NCBI GenBank assembly: GCA_001931875.2
Contig: MSJH02000830.1
Span: 432,815 to 496,814, forward strand
Direction: 5' to 3'
DNA: 64,000 nt
DNA from: Byssochlamys sp. IMV 00236
Taxonomy: Eukaryota > Ascomycota > Eurotiomycetes > Eurotiales > Thermoascaceae
Shown here: positions 35,701 through 46,260 of the stretch, piece after piece
Layout: every line of letters starts with the position of its first letter
How positions within the stretch are numbered: position 1 is the first letter of the stretch
Program-made: the position numbers and the translations under genes
The notes under the pieces: model-generated
Database searches by the model: none
Told to the model about the DNA's origin: nothing
Seen by the model: the letters and a program-made list of their open reading frames with translations, nothing else

Positions 35701-38700
35701 GTATCCTGATCTGCTTGCATTTTCTACGAGAAGAGCAGAAGCTTTTTACTTATGAAAGCGAGTCCTCCTATAGAAAGATGGGCATGCTGGCCCCTGTTTT
35801 AGCCCAGATTGGCCGGTGGCTAGGCTGGGGTTCTTGGACCTGGAAGCAAGACAGCTACTATGGAAGCGAAATGGCTAGCATAGACTGTTGGTCGTTCGAA
35901 GATTCCCAAATCTCAAAACTGAATATTCCACCGGAGCCATTTCCGCCCCCTTCAGTATTCTCTTTCATAGAAAGTATTTGGCGTGAACAACCAGGCTCGT
36001 TCCTCACTCTCCTGGAAGTTGTTTCAGAACATGATCTGACGCAAACTAAAGGGAGACTATGGGAAGAGGCTTTCAGTCTTACTCCAAGGACCCTGGCCCT
36101 TCGTGGCTATCTCTCCGAAGCTCGCTCTTCACCATCGACATTAGAAAAAGTCAAACTCTTACTCCGCTGGGGTCTAACACGCAATGTGATTGAGACTTTC
36201 CCGGATGGTGTGAGCGCTCCACTCTTCGAAGCAATCACTCGTTGCCAAGTGAACCCTCCAGCGTCGTGGACATCTGCCCTTCTTGAGCTGATCGATAGAG
36301 ATGACCTTTACATCTCGATGAACAATAACCGCTCTGTTGTCTCGGTTTCGAGACCCCAACCTGTTCTAGCGCACGATGCAGTGCGCGATTTCCATCACAT
36401 AGGTTCATCCGCCCTGGATATTGATGCGATAAACTCCTTCGAGGCGTCCGCAGAGGCCGATAAATCGTCTATTACTAAGCTCATCTTCAATGAAGACAGA
36501 CGTTTTGTGGAGGCAGCGAAGCTTCTGAACCAGTCCAAAGCACCCGTGGCCGAATGTTTACCAGAGCCAGAATGGTCTGATTCTGACTTATTAGAGGCGC
36601 AGAAGGAGCTTGTGCAACTTGTGACCCTCAGGACCCTTTCCATACCTGCAGGGCGTTCCATGTTCATGTTCAGTAGTCGATCACCCCTTCTGACCGAGAA
36701 ACTTCCTATCCCTTCTTTCTCGTTGCAATGTGTGATGAAACCTTCAAATGTGACCATTAGTGCCGACAGAGCTTCATTTAGCGAGGAGAAGGTGTGCTGG
36801 GCCTTTTTCCATAATGGTGTCTCGACAGGCCTTGCCATCTCAAAGTCTTCCAAGGGCATTGACACGTCATGGATACTTTTCAACAAACCTCAAGAGCTAA
36901 CCAATAGACACGCCGGATTCTTATTTGCCCTTGGTTTGAATGGGCACCTGAAGACTCTGGCAAAATGGGTCGCATTCAAATATCTAACGCCCAAGCACAC
37001 AATGACATCAATTGGACTTCTTCTCGGTCTTTCCGCGTCCTATCTCGGTACAATGGATACTCTCATCACAAGGCTGCTGTCCGTGCATGTCACTAGGATG
37101 CTTCCTCCTGGTGCTGCGGAACTGAATCTGTCGCCCCTGACACAAACTGCCGGAATAATGGGCATAGGCCTTCTCTATTGCAATTCTCAGCATAGGAGAA
37201 TGAGTGAGGTTATGCTGTCAGAACTCGAAAATGTGTCCCGCGAGGAAAGCACGATCTCTCAAGAAGACTTAAGGGACGAAGGCTATCGTCTAGCCGCTGG
37301 TTTTGCCCTGGGTTTTATCAATCTTGGTAAGGGTAAAGACCTGAGGGGTCTACGAGATATGAACGTCGTTGAGAGGTTGCTGGCAATCGCCGTTGGTACG
37401 AAGAATGTTGATCTTGTTCACATCCTCGACAGAGCTACTGCGGGAGCGACCATTGCTCTCATGATCATTTTCATGAAGACCAATGACAAGGCGCTCGCTC
37501 AGAAGATCGATATTCCCGACACAACTACGCAGTTTGATTACGTCCGGCCTGACATATTTCTTCTCCGAACTGTGGCCAGGCATTTAATTATGTGGGATAA
37601 TATCCGTGCTTCTCATGAATGGCTCCTTGAGAGTCTTCCGCAGATCTACCGGCGACGGAATCGACTCGCGAGGATTCGTCGTCTAAGCAGTGATGATATG
37701 CCGTTCTTTAACATCATTGCTGGACTCTGCTTCACGATCGGTTTGCGTTATGCAGGCTCAGCTCTGCCTCAGGCGAGAGATCTTCTGATCTCGTATCTTG
37801 ACCAATTTATGAGGATATGCAGACTTCCCGCTGTTAACTATGACGGAAAGCTAGCACGAAATTCAGTTCGTAACTGTCAGGATATCGTTGCACTTTCCGT
37901 AGCTGCAGTCATGGCTGGAACGGGGGATCTGGCCGTATTCAGGCGACTCCGTTCTCTTCATGGCCTTGTCGACCCTGATACTCCCTACGGAAGCCATATG
38001 GCGGCTCACATGGCTATCGGCATGCTGTTCTTAGCGGGAGGAACCTACACCCTGGGAACATCTGATCTTGCAATTGCATCTTTGCTGTGTGCGTTCTACC
38101 CAATCTTCCCCACAACTGTGCTCGACAACAAATGCCACCTTCAAGCATTCCGTCACATGTGGGTTCTAGCCACGGAATCTCGCTGTCTCGTTCCAAGAGA
38201 TCTCGACATGGGACGTCCTGTATCAACGCCTATCTCATTGACCATGAAGAGTGGCTTGACGAGAACACTGACCGCCCCATGCCTTCTTCCTGACTTGAAG
38301 GAGATCACCGTTATCAAACTACAAAGTCCCAATCACTGGCCTATCGTACTAGACCTCGAACGCAACAGTGGGCTTCGTGAGAAGTTTTACCAAGGTGACC
38401 AGTCCGTGTACCTAAGAAGAAGAACATCGTTCAATCTATCCGGGTCCTCCGTCTTCGCTTCCACACTACTGGGCCTCAGCGAAATGCAAGATATTTTACC
38501 CTCAACTACAGCAGCAGGTGGCATCAAGGGAGCGATCACACAGGGCACTACCGCTTCGCCTAGTACGAGCATCGTGCGGCCATCATCCAGAGACTTGTGG
38601 GATTGGATATTCTCTCTCCCCTCGCTGCGAGAATTGGGCTTGGAGGAACGAGCTCTCGTTATGCATTCTCTCCCATTCCAATCTCGCTCTCAATACGCGA

Positions 38701-39023
38701 GAGACGGAAGAACAGTCTCTTCTCCGCCCTGGCTGCGCCCTTCCGCTGTCGACACCAAACTCACCCTTCAGAACACAGTCAAGAGCATTATCCGAACAGC
38801 CTCCGGCACTAGCTGGTCATCGGATGAAATCAAAGATCGTCTCTGGCAATTACGACTTCTCTTCTCTTGGGTGGATTACTGTGAGCGTCACGAAGGACAA
38901 GATAATAACGATGAAGATCCCGCGACTAGAAATGGGCTCTGGCTGCGGAAGGACATTATTGAAGATGCAAGATGGAAGATTTGGGGCGTCCAGTTCAGTG
39001 AGGGTGCTGGTAAAGCGGAGTGA
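32775..39023 (+). CDS. bimE: Anaphase-promoting complex subunit 1 (BimE/APC1)
   Basis: Largest scaffold subunit of the APC/C ubiquitin ligase that triggers anaphase and mitotic exit; in Aspergillus nidulans it is BimE. It is one uninterrupted exon of 2082 residues, close to the known BimE length of just over 2000. The N-terminal half is a WD-like region with long Ser-rich inserts (for example around 350-560). The C-terminal half carries proteasome/cyclosome repeats, visible as TQTAGIMGIGLLYCNSQHRR (about 1457), RLAAGFALGFINLGKGKDL (about 1500), ERLLAIAVGTKNVDLVH and AAHMAIGMLFLAGGTYTLG (about 1740). The middle block FDYVRPDIFLLRTVARHLIMWD is typical of APC1. It is divergent from the Nup37-like gene and followed by a 20-base palindrome just after the stop codon. 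Confidence 0.95.
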   Translation: MASVRSLGLHEPPAIPFLVAEHLLPPEPSSNDYVWQTIQAEDGPDGPVDEEVVYTKTCVVWSRCGVLKRVFRLDVEKEEIRHVLFTHFPTEKIGTNERSSQASGKGLSQSSRTSSSDREAHSTTKRKKQDIEIPRISLDKRENSRVNGDDSSGNELSRALVVVLKSQAHIFFLTGNSHVVPLPFEVETVFPTPRGLLFQRKGPQGGPVPFPTAPPNSFMSVKTTETRLSAHELSMGSARKHARPSQTISTPRASTWKQKPKENTSLPRVFSLMDPHAEMGLVVASYSRSVYGSHRAGDFHMLDSAEEIIYMSQKDELSHISNASNFPLILVVTLNPNTGMYTLWTGRYRHEETDRLLHQGKRKSEATGTRSKRRSSHFGMTTGTTTPAARPSGVRESFGSINLGRSISGMSNLQGHPSEGRGDDIDDFATQLGQEFGDITGPSKTSRRLSSMLARADLATNQDRATFSELATGNQSYSNNFSLSRQSLGGFNPRESIDFNPRASIPHVGDSVHHNGGPLDFRVNKLLQELNNGGSLDGFEDMDLRESTAGLSKELMLSKIESFPGNVSLSFDTTTDSNASTKPKIFTLRARDGEDTHNRDSASVAVCISDASSKSLTLVSLKAERAVIPKKGTLSGSNAKTETGKTQYQNFFAVKVTGIQHGSDILGACRVVDGQVSRILTLGVTADGQNRLALQSPWSVPMEIELPSLSLNQPRDMSLSRAAHKSAEPGAKKSLIDLPLKLVGLDNPSTRGRFDAVDSHGRRHRLQVRMEPRNALVRKVIAVCKFALRDFGKAGEGILVGWWQVLNWLRSRNDAGYDLEWTAMVVLLFTMAVDFIASSETKAEKTRRRRALPRSSSGSYVDLQNWEAMLDQEAGPSGFAPSWMMNPSWSWITQAESLNASDDPPRPRRTATTEQRSIFDKSPRLSHKKNPYVTQCASLAREFLRNPIGQSASGAAGYLPTASSQSEATRRTALCSILICLHFLREEQKLFTYESESSYRKMGMLAPVLAQIGRWLGWGSWTWKQDSYYGSEMASIDCWSFEDSQISKLNIPPEPFPPPSVFSFIESIWREQPGSFLTLLEVVSEHDLTQTKGRLWEEAFSLTPRTLALRGYLSEARSSPSTLEKVKLLLRWGLTRNVIETFPDGVSAPLFEAITRCQVNPPASWTSALLELIDRDDLYISMNNNRSVVSVSRPQPVLAHDAVRDFHHIGSSALDIDAINSFEASAEADKSSITKLIFNEDRRFVEAAKLLNQSKAPVAECLPEPEWSDSDLLEAQKELVQLVTLRTLSIPAGRSMFMFSSRSPLLTEKLPIPSFSLQCVMKPSNVTISADRASFSEEKVCWAFFHNGVSTGLAISKSSKGIDTSWILFNKPQELTNRHAGFLFALGLNGHLKTLAKWVAFKYLTPKHTMTSIGLLLGLSASYLGTMDTLITRLLSVHVTRMLPPGAAELNLSPLTQTAGIMGIGLLYCNSQHRRMSEVMLSELENVSREESTISQEDLRDEGYRLAAGFALGFINLGKGKDLRGLRDMNVVERLLAIAVGTKNVDLVHILDRATAGATIALMIIFMKTNDKALAQKIDIPDTTTQFDYVRPDIFLLRTVARHLIMWDNIRASHEWLLESLPQIYRRRNRLARIRRLSSDDMPFFNIIAGLCFTIGLRYAGSALPQARDLLISYLDQFMRICRLPAVNYDGKLARNSVRNCQDIVALSVAAVMAGTGDLAVFRRLRSLHGLVDPDTPYGSHMAAHMAIGMLFLAGGTYTLGTSDLAIASLLCAFYPIFPTTVLDNKCHLQAFRHMWVLATESRCLVPRDLDMGRPVSTPISLTMKSGLTRTLTAPCLLPDLKEITVIKLQSPNHWPIVLDLERNSGLREKFYQGDQSVYLRRRTSFNLSGSSVFASTLLGLSEMQDILPSTTAAGGIKGAITQGTTASPSTSIVRPSSRDLWDWIFSLPSLRELGLEERALVMHSLPFQSRSQYARDGRTVSSPPWLRPSAVDTKLTLQNTVKSIIRTASGTSWSSDEIKDRLWQLRLLFSWVDYCERHEGQDNNDEDPATRNGLWLRKDIIEDARWKIWGVQFSEGAGKAE

Positions 39024-39783
39024 GTGAGCGGCATTATTTATCGTCATGGAGAATATATATTCTCCAGGGTATTTTCAGTTCTTCATGAAATTTGAAAAGT
39101 TGTACTGTATTTATACCTAATAATTCGGTTACGTGATACGTGTATAGAATTAGATGAAAACGGGGGGTATGATGAAATAAAATGAAACTTGAGATGGTGA
39201 TTACGGAGTGAAAGTTAAGATGTGGACAAAGAGTTCAGACAGAATTCGGGAATTGGGAGATAAAAATACTACGTAAGCAGGAATCAATTACATAGAAGGG
39301 GCATGGTGTAAAAAAAAATCTCTTCCCATTGCATTCTATTCTCTTAGTCTATATCATTTCTTCTGTTCCATCTAGCCGTTGTTATTCTTTCATTCTTTGT
39401 CGGCTATGTGTGCATGTGCGCGGTTTTAGAGAGTTTTGCACTGGCTTCTTCCAGTTGACTCCCTTGAAGCGAGTCTCGAAATCAGATCCCTCCAGCTCCA
39501 TGCTGAGAGTGTTCCCTAGCCGTGTTCATTTTCCTGGCCAAGAGCCGTTTAAAGGGTCGGGTAGCGCATGATCACAGCGAGTGAGCGGTCCTGTCAGCAG
39601 GGTTTGGACACAATCATTCCTTTGTGGAACCTCAGCAACTGCTGGGTTTCGTTCCTGGTGTCGGTAGCCTAGTCCGTCTCTCTTGTTCAGTATCTATCAC
39701 AGATAGATACAAGGGACAGGAATCGGTCTCTATTGTAGATCCATTATAGGGTCTGTGTGATAACCGAATGGACCAGTGATTAT
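39024..39783. other. Intergenic between convergent genes
   Basis: Two 3' flanks, of APC1 and of the Gal4-like gene. It is AT-rich to 39310, with one 80-codon plus-strand ORF (39329-39571) without features. No gene is seen. Confidence 0.6.
39047..39066. repeat. Perfect 20-base palindrome after APC1
   Basis: TGGAGAATAT followed directly by its reverse complement, 24 bases beyond the APC1 stop codon. In RNA it could form a hairpin only with the central bases open. It may take part in 3'-end formation or be a protein site; neither is shown. Confidence 0.6.
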
Positions 39784-42193
39784 TCAAGTGAAGTCACCCT
39801 GAGTAGGGAAATTGACCCATTCGGAGAAATCCACAGCACCGCCATGGAAATCAGGCGGGAAGAGATTGCTGAATGGGTTATCGTTGAATAAGTGGCCTGG
39901 TGAGTGCATCATGAGTTGTTGCTGTGCGTACTGCTCTGCACCCGTGGTGGTTGTCACGATAGGAGAGCAGAGGCGATTTATAACGTCCAAGCAACGGCCG
40001 GCAAGAACGTTGGTACTCAGGGTCGGGTGAGAGAGAAGTCTTCTCGTGGTGTCAATATCCTGGAGCCAGGAAGGAGCGTCCGCGTTCGTGGGATCTGTCA
40101 TAAGGAAGATGATTGGGATGACCCCAGCTTGGAAAAGGAAATATCTAGAGCGATCAGTTAGCGGGACACTGGAACGGATGGGGTAAGGAGAACGTACAGA
40201 ATATACCACACGCCTAGCCTTGTGCACATGTTATTTTCCATATAATCGCTAATCGAGAGGATGGTAGATCTGGCGTGCTGCAAACAATACATCCTGCACT
40301 CCCTCTCTGCAGGATCCTCAGGTTCCGTAGGAACATTAGGAGTCCATCTCCTCGATGCCCAGCGGAGTACGATAGGACGGAAGAGCAGTGTTCGTAGGTT
40401 CCACTGGCGCCACATAAGCCGGTTCCGACTGAGGGCGAGCCAGTCGGGTTCTGGATTTGAGCAGGGTCGTTGAAGGTAAGGCGGAAGGTTATTATACCAA
40501 TCATCCATGGGTTTCTGTAAAGCCAGGGTTTCCTCTGGGGTGACACTTGGGGTTGAAATGAGACGTTGGTAGACACTGTTCGTGAGAAGATGAAATTGGG
40601 CTTGGGCGATCATTCCTGAATATATGGTTGGGCCATCGGATTCTGGTGGAACAGTGGTAGTGGACGGAATAAGGGCCTTTCCGATAAATGTTAGTATGGG
40701 GTTGTCCTCCATGGTTCTAGGTCTGTCTCGTACCTCGTCGGGGATATTGAGCACTTGCTTGGCATCCATTATGTGCTCTTCGGGGAGCAGGATTGGGCGC
40801 CCAAATGTCTTTGCAGCTCCACTGTCGAAAATGTAAACGCCCCACCATAGTCTTCTGCGGATTTCCCGCTGCAGGAGGCTGATCTTCCACTCGCGGAACT
40901 CCTTGTGAAGACCAAGACTCATGGCCATCCGGACTGCAAGCCCCAGAAAATTCCAACCGGTGTTAGGCTTATCACGTTTCTGGGCATAGTTGCTCAAAAG
41001 CAACAAGGCCTGTACGAGCGTCAAGTTGCCAGCCTCAAAGACAGACATCTGCTGCAGCTGGCTTCTCGCTTCTTGATAGAATGTTATATCCAAGTCGGAT
41101 GTGTCGTCGCCAATGCTCCAAGCCCCGAGAGCTAGAATAGTGTTCAAGAGGATGTGCCATGCCGGACCATGTGGACGTGGGATCTGTTCGTAAAATTGCG
41201 CCCTAAAAGTTGCCTCGTGGACAAAAGGATAACTAGTGTGGTAATTCATGAAATAAGCATCCATGAAGGCTTGCTCGATAAGGCCCGAAGGTGCAGAGCT
41301 TAGTAGCTGTGCTTTCCGCGGAACTCGATGAGCAGAGATTGACTTGGAGCTACGGGGAATATTCAAGTCGAACCCGTGGTCTCTGAGGGCTCGAAGTGGC
41401 ACCACACTTGAAGAGGCGCCTTTTATTATGGGAAACTAAGTCAGCAAGTACTTGAGATTTAGAAGACTTGGGAGAACTAACCGAAATATCCAGCTCCTTC
41501 CGGCTTGATAGACAGGGCGGCCATGCCATCGGTCAAGTCGCCAAGGGCTATCTCTTTCTCTGCCCAATCAAATCCATCTGCTTGCTGTGGCAATGTCTCT
41601 GGAGCAGGCTCTTCCCGCTCGACTTCAGACTTAATGTAGGGAGACTGTCTGGAGGACGAGTCCGAAGGAGATGCCTCGGCCTTAGGCCGGCTCTCCTGAT
41701 CCTGCAGGAGAGAATTCACGAGACCATCTAGATCAGTCCCAGGAAAGAGATTTCCGAGAGCCTTTTCAAAAGCATGAAGACGATCTTCAACGTATGTGAG
41801 ATGCCTAGAGCAAAAGAGTTACCAAATTTGAACATACCAACATGGCGAGCGGACAGCATTCCATTTGAAATGGGACAGGACATAATAGAACACTTACTGT
41901 CTTGTAAGAGGACTCCTAGATACTTTAGGGCTATAATTGCATTCTTTCTGCAGCTGTCTGCATTGTGCACAAGTTGGTCGTTCTTTCGAACACTGTGAAA
42001 AGTCAGATGGGGGACTAAACCAAAAAAGAAAGTTGTCTTAAAGAGAAGGCGATACGCAATACTTACTTTTGACTTTCGAACTCGGCATTCATCGCACTAG
42101 CAGTAGCTGATTAGTATGACTGATCCGTCTTACTAAAAAGTAGTAGGTAGGACACTGTACAGCGTATGAATGTGAATCCCGAGTGCTCGCCAT
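39784..42193 (-). CDS. Zn2Cys6 transcription factor of the Gal4/Lac9 type
   Basis: Six exons, 42193-42161, 42096-42067, 41992-41898, 41804-41482, 41419-40198 and 40144-39784, give 687 residues. The DNA-binding domain is split over three exons and reads [21 protein letters not shown] then RQLQKEC (residues 12-38), a perfect C-x2-C-x6-C-x6-C-x2-C-x6-C zinc cluster. It is followed by [28 protein letters not shown] and FPGTDLD. The same string of features (YSPKxxRSPLTRxHLTxVExRL, then FPxxDLD) occurs in yeast Gal4 and Kluyveromyces Lac9, so dimerisation and sequence reading are probably Gal4-like. The middle-homology domain covers about 180-560 ([56 protein letters not shown]). It lies downstream of a sugar transporter on the same strand. 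Its actual inducer is unknown. Confidence 0.9.
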
Positions 42194-43578
42194 CGTTTCT
42201 TTGGTTTTAGCTGGAATCGAACATGCAAAATTGAAGTTTAATAATGCCTAGCCGCTGACGCCAAGCTGGAACCATCTGTCTTTGGTCAGTATATGGTATG
42301 GCTGATGAGCGCGGGGTACGTGAATCAAAACGCCTTCGTAGGGACGGATTATCGACATCCAATCTGGGTTCGTGAAACCAAGCGCTAAAATCGGAGATTA
42401 CAAGGGTTCTCAAGACACGGTTGCACAAATAGGAGATATGAGACGCAAACTCCAAGAAGGAGGCAAGATACATGTAAAAATGCAACCGTCGTCAGGTTTC
42501 GAAGAATATAAGGGTTACAGTATGAGATGGCGCGGGCTAGAAGCTTTTTCGCGGGGGTACGAAGAAAAAAGATGCTCAGAATACTTACGGTTAGCAAGGA
42601 ACACCAGCCTTGGAGATTCACGGTCGTTCAAAATGATGATAGATCGTACATCCACATGCTAAGGAAGAGATCCTGTAAGTTTCAAGACATGTCGTCGACT
42701 GGAGAAGCCAGACTGACTGACTTGAGGAGATCGCTGATGGTGGTGGGGAACAATGCAGTCAGGTGATTGCGGAACGGAAAATTTCTTAGACAGCAGGGGC
42801 TAGAGGTAGATTTTGACAGCAAATGTGCTCCCGGATACTGTGGAGTGTAAGGAAGAATAATGATTATAAATAGCTTGAGTCGCTAAATCAATAGATTGGC
42901 CTAAAGAATTTGCTTTATCTGCTGTTTTATGACCGCTGAAGCTCGCGGTTCCTTGATGCCTGAGGACTTTGATCGGTATCGCACGTGACGAGACGTCTAC
43001 AGGGATCAGGAACAACCTTAATAAGCATCACCACGTGCTCCTTTCCGCCCAGGGGTATGGCTGTTCTCGGGCGAGTTCTTCTGCTGGCATGATATAGACC
43101 AGCGGCATATGAACAACATCACCTGGGGTGATTCTCATCGCTAGTATGTGATTTTACCATGTCGGTTACCTGGAGTAACTACATAGTTTCTGACTCCACA
43201 GCTCCGTATTCCCATGCTGTGGGTCCTGGGGTCCGTTCGACGTCTCGGCGTTTAGGCAAATACAACAGTTTCCTTACTTGGAAAGTGTTTGAGATGTGAT
43301 AACCTGGCTGGCACATATGCAATTACTAGTTATTTGATTGTCTCTTACAGTTGATATCATCGTGAGATTCCAAGAGCGCTAATCCAGTGTCCCCTCTCCT
43401 AAATCGTGCTATAACGCCAAGATACCAGTCCATTGCGCGTATTGTGCAGGGCCAACAAAATCGTTCCAAGTTCGTCGCAGATCATCATGGGAAGCTGACA
43501 GTCCCATACCCCGCAATGCGTGTCACAACAGTGTAGATCAACCATGGACGAGACCCGATATTTCATCGCCCTTCTGTT
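42194..43578. other. Intergenic; promoter of the Gal4-like gene and 3' flank of the transporter
   Basis: About 1.4 kb without a convincing gene. Plus-strand ORFs of 79-96 codons (42372-42766) have no domain. By eye I found no CGG-N11-CCG element. A five-codon upstream ORF (42224-42207, minus strand, MFDSS) stops 13 bases before the regulator's start codon. Confidence 0.55.
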
Positions 43579-45330
43579 TCATGCCACCTGGACCTTACTT
43601 TCTTGGTGTTCGACCTTCCTTTCTTCATCTTTGTCTTCGTGTATCTGTGCCTGTAGCTCATGGGCAATAGCCATTCCATCTATATCTTTCCGCTTGCTCA
43701 GTTTTACAACCTGGGTAAGACTGTTCTGGCTGGCAAACAAGAAATCGATACTCTCCAGCGTCCTGCCTGATGTCTCTGGATACCAGAACCAGACTACAAT
43801 AATACTGGCCCAGTTGAGAATACAGAACACGATGTATAGTTTCCAGCCGATATTTTGGATGCCAACTGGGGTGATCTCCACAACCAAGAAGGTAATGAGC
43901 CATTGCCAGACAACAGATAATGCACTGCCGCGCTGACGGATGCGGAGTGGGAGTACTTCAGACGGATAGGCCCACATGTTAGACATCCATCCCCACGTGA
44001 AGAAAGCCTAGATTACAGTTAGCCATCGTCAATGCACTCTATATCAAGCGGAGTCGCGCACCTGGAACATATATAGCATGCAGACTGCAGCAATTCCATT
44101 ATTGCGACCTCCAGCCATGATGGTAAGGCCAGATATCAGCATGCAGCAACCCATACCGAAACTGCCAAAAATAAATAAGGTCCGACGACCCACTTTATCG
44201 AGAATGAACCTGAAAAAAGGGGGTCAGCATTGAGATGGAAACTAGAGAAAGGGAATATCGTACCATGGAATGAACGAGGCAACGAGAAACCATAGCTGGA
44301 GGCCACCCGAGAGAAGCAGGGATTGATGAGAATTCAACCCAACGCTGTGGACCATGACATAAGGGGCATAATACGTGATTATATTGGTCCCTGTAAACTC
44401 TTGGAGTGCTTGTGCAGAACAGGCGATGGCGACTCGTTGCCAGCCCATGATCCCACCATCTGTAAAGCAGTCCTTCCAGCCACCGGATTCGGCTTCCTCT
44501 AAGGCAATAGCATCTTTAATCTCGGTGAACTCAACATTGACATTTTCATCTTCGGGATTTCCGTCTCGCAGCATGCAGAGTACATCCAGCGCCTCCTGCT
44601 GTCTGTGATGACTGGCAAGCCAACGTGGACTTTCTGTCTCTATATCAGCATCCTTACTGCACACTACATTTTTCTGGTTGACTTACCGGGGAGAAAACAG
44701 CACATGATTATTAGGAGAATAGCAAAAACAATCTGAAACGCAATAGGGAACCGCCACTGGAAGCTATTGGTGTATCCACTGCAGCCATAGTCTATCCAAT
44801 ATGCGATGACAATACCGACAATAAGGGATGACAGCTCCATCGCAATCGTTCGTCCACGTATATGCGCTGGAGAGATCTCACATTGCCAGACAGGGACTGC
44901 ACTGGTGATGCCTCCCATACCAAAGCCCGTGACGATTCTTCCGACTATCATCTGGGCCTGACCGTACGAGGTACACTGAATGACTGTTCCGATGATGAGA
45001 ACAACGCAGCCAACGGCATTCAGCTTCCGGCGACCCAGGTTCTCACCCCAGACTGCGGAGAGTAATGCTCCGCCCAGACAGCCTAGCTCATAGACGGCCA
45101 CAATGAATCCCAGTAGAGAGGCATTTGGATTGCCCATGGTCTCCAGGAATAAGGGGTCTGTGGTGAGACCCGAGAACACGCCGTTATCGTACCCTGCAGT
45201 AGAGCATGAGTATGGGCTAGTTAGGATGAGAAAGTAGCCTCTACTTACCAAAGAGAAGGAAACCCATCGAGCACGCCAATGTAATGGCCATCACCAGGGG
45301 CATTCCCCGAAGGCCAAAGTACGGCGCCAT
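43579..45330 (-). CDS. MFS sugar transporter
   Basis: Plasma-membrane sugar/proton symporter-type carrier with 12 predicted membrane segments. Exons 45330-45249, 45193-44687, 44639-44264, 44209-44062 and 44007-43579 give 513 residues, the normal length. Sugar-porter signatures are GFLLFGYDNGVFSG (segment 1), ENLGRRKLNAVG (the GRR loop after segment 2), GRIVTGFGMGG, PVWQCEISPAHIRGR, ETESPRWLASH, FTGTNIITYYAP, DKVGRRTLFIFG (second GRR loop), AYPSEVLPLRIRQRG and YPETSGRTLESID. The substrate cannot be read from sequence; the neighbouring Gal4/Lac9-like regulator makes a hexose or a galactoside plausible. CreA-like motifs lie upstream. The central loop between segments 6 and 7 is of usual size. 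Confidence 0.93.
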
Positions 45331-46260
45331 CTTGCGATATACACTGACCTATGAGTGCAATGTCTTGCCAGAAGTATTGAAATCTTCAGGATAAGGGAAA
45401 TGGGATCAAGAGAGAAGAAGCATCCCCGGGTCGAAGGGGAAGCACAACATCTTCAGCAGCATAATCTGGGGTATGGCTCCACCCCCGCATCATACAACGT
45501 CTATCTCTCATCATGTTCGGCCAACTTCCTGAGCGGATTCTGGAGCAGTGGATCAGGACTTCTTATGGTATACCTGATATAATTGGGACGGCATAAAGAC
45601 CGCGCGTGGGGGTCCCCCCTCCTCCCCACGGGGTTGGAGGTCGGGGTTTCTCCGGATCTGCCCCCACACTCGCTCTGGCTTGTAGAATCAAAGCTTGGAA
45701 TGCTTGGGGGTTTTGGCTTTATTGTTATTGTTCAATCCTTGGTAAGCTAGTAGATGCGTGGTCAGATGGATGACAGCACTCAGGGAGACGTTATATATAG
45801 TTCCGACAATCCTTCCTGCCGGACAGATTCCGTAGGTGATACAGTAATTCGATATGCGCGACCATGTTTACTGTGTCCATGAGCTTACACAGTGAAAACA
45901 AAGGATAGAATTTAATGGACAAACTTCTTCTCTTTTCCGCCCTTTGCTGGTCCAGTCCGCAGAAGCTTCGAATTTTTAAAGTTGTTTTGCGTCCATGTCA
46001 ATTTCGGCAACCCACACGTTTCTAGAATCCCGCATATTTTGCCTCAGTAAATTAATCCGTATTAAGAAATCTCTAGCTCCAAGGCTGCCTAGATGTGGAT
46101 AGGAATCGAGTAGATTTCCCTGTATTGGATGATGGATAATAGAAATTGAGTTTGGCAGTCTACGTGCACGTACCACATTGCTGCCTGGAACATATGGCGC
46201 GGAGAGCTTAAAATATCCCGAGCCCGTGGGAGCTGTTCGTATCCATCTATACCAAAATAA
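45331..46260. other. Divergent intergenic region with CreA-like sites
   Basis: Promoters of the sugar transporter (minus) and of the next plus-strand gene. Four hexamers fit the CreA consensus SYGGRG: 45424-45429 (CCCCGG), 45606-45611 (GTGGGG), 45624-45629 (CCCCAC) and 45662-45667 (CCCCAC). All lie 95-340 bases from the transporter ATG. A TATATATAG box-like run is at 45792-45800. No gene is seen. Confidence 0.55.
45606..45667. promoter_or_regulatory. Cluster of CreA-like carbon-repression motifs
   Basis: Three SYGGRG matches within 62 bases, in both orientations, about 275-340 bases upstream of the transporter start codon. Paired CreA sites are the functional arrangement in repressed Aspergillus promoters. 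The motif is short and the region is GC-rich, so chance occurrence cannot be dismissed. Confidence 0.4.

Noticed and set aside
42194..46260. Gal4-type sites (CGG-N11-CCG) in the two promoters
   Set aside because: Scanning by eye found only imperfect matches or wrong spacings (N7, N8).
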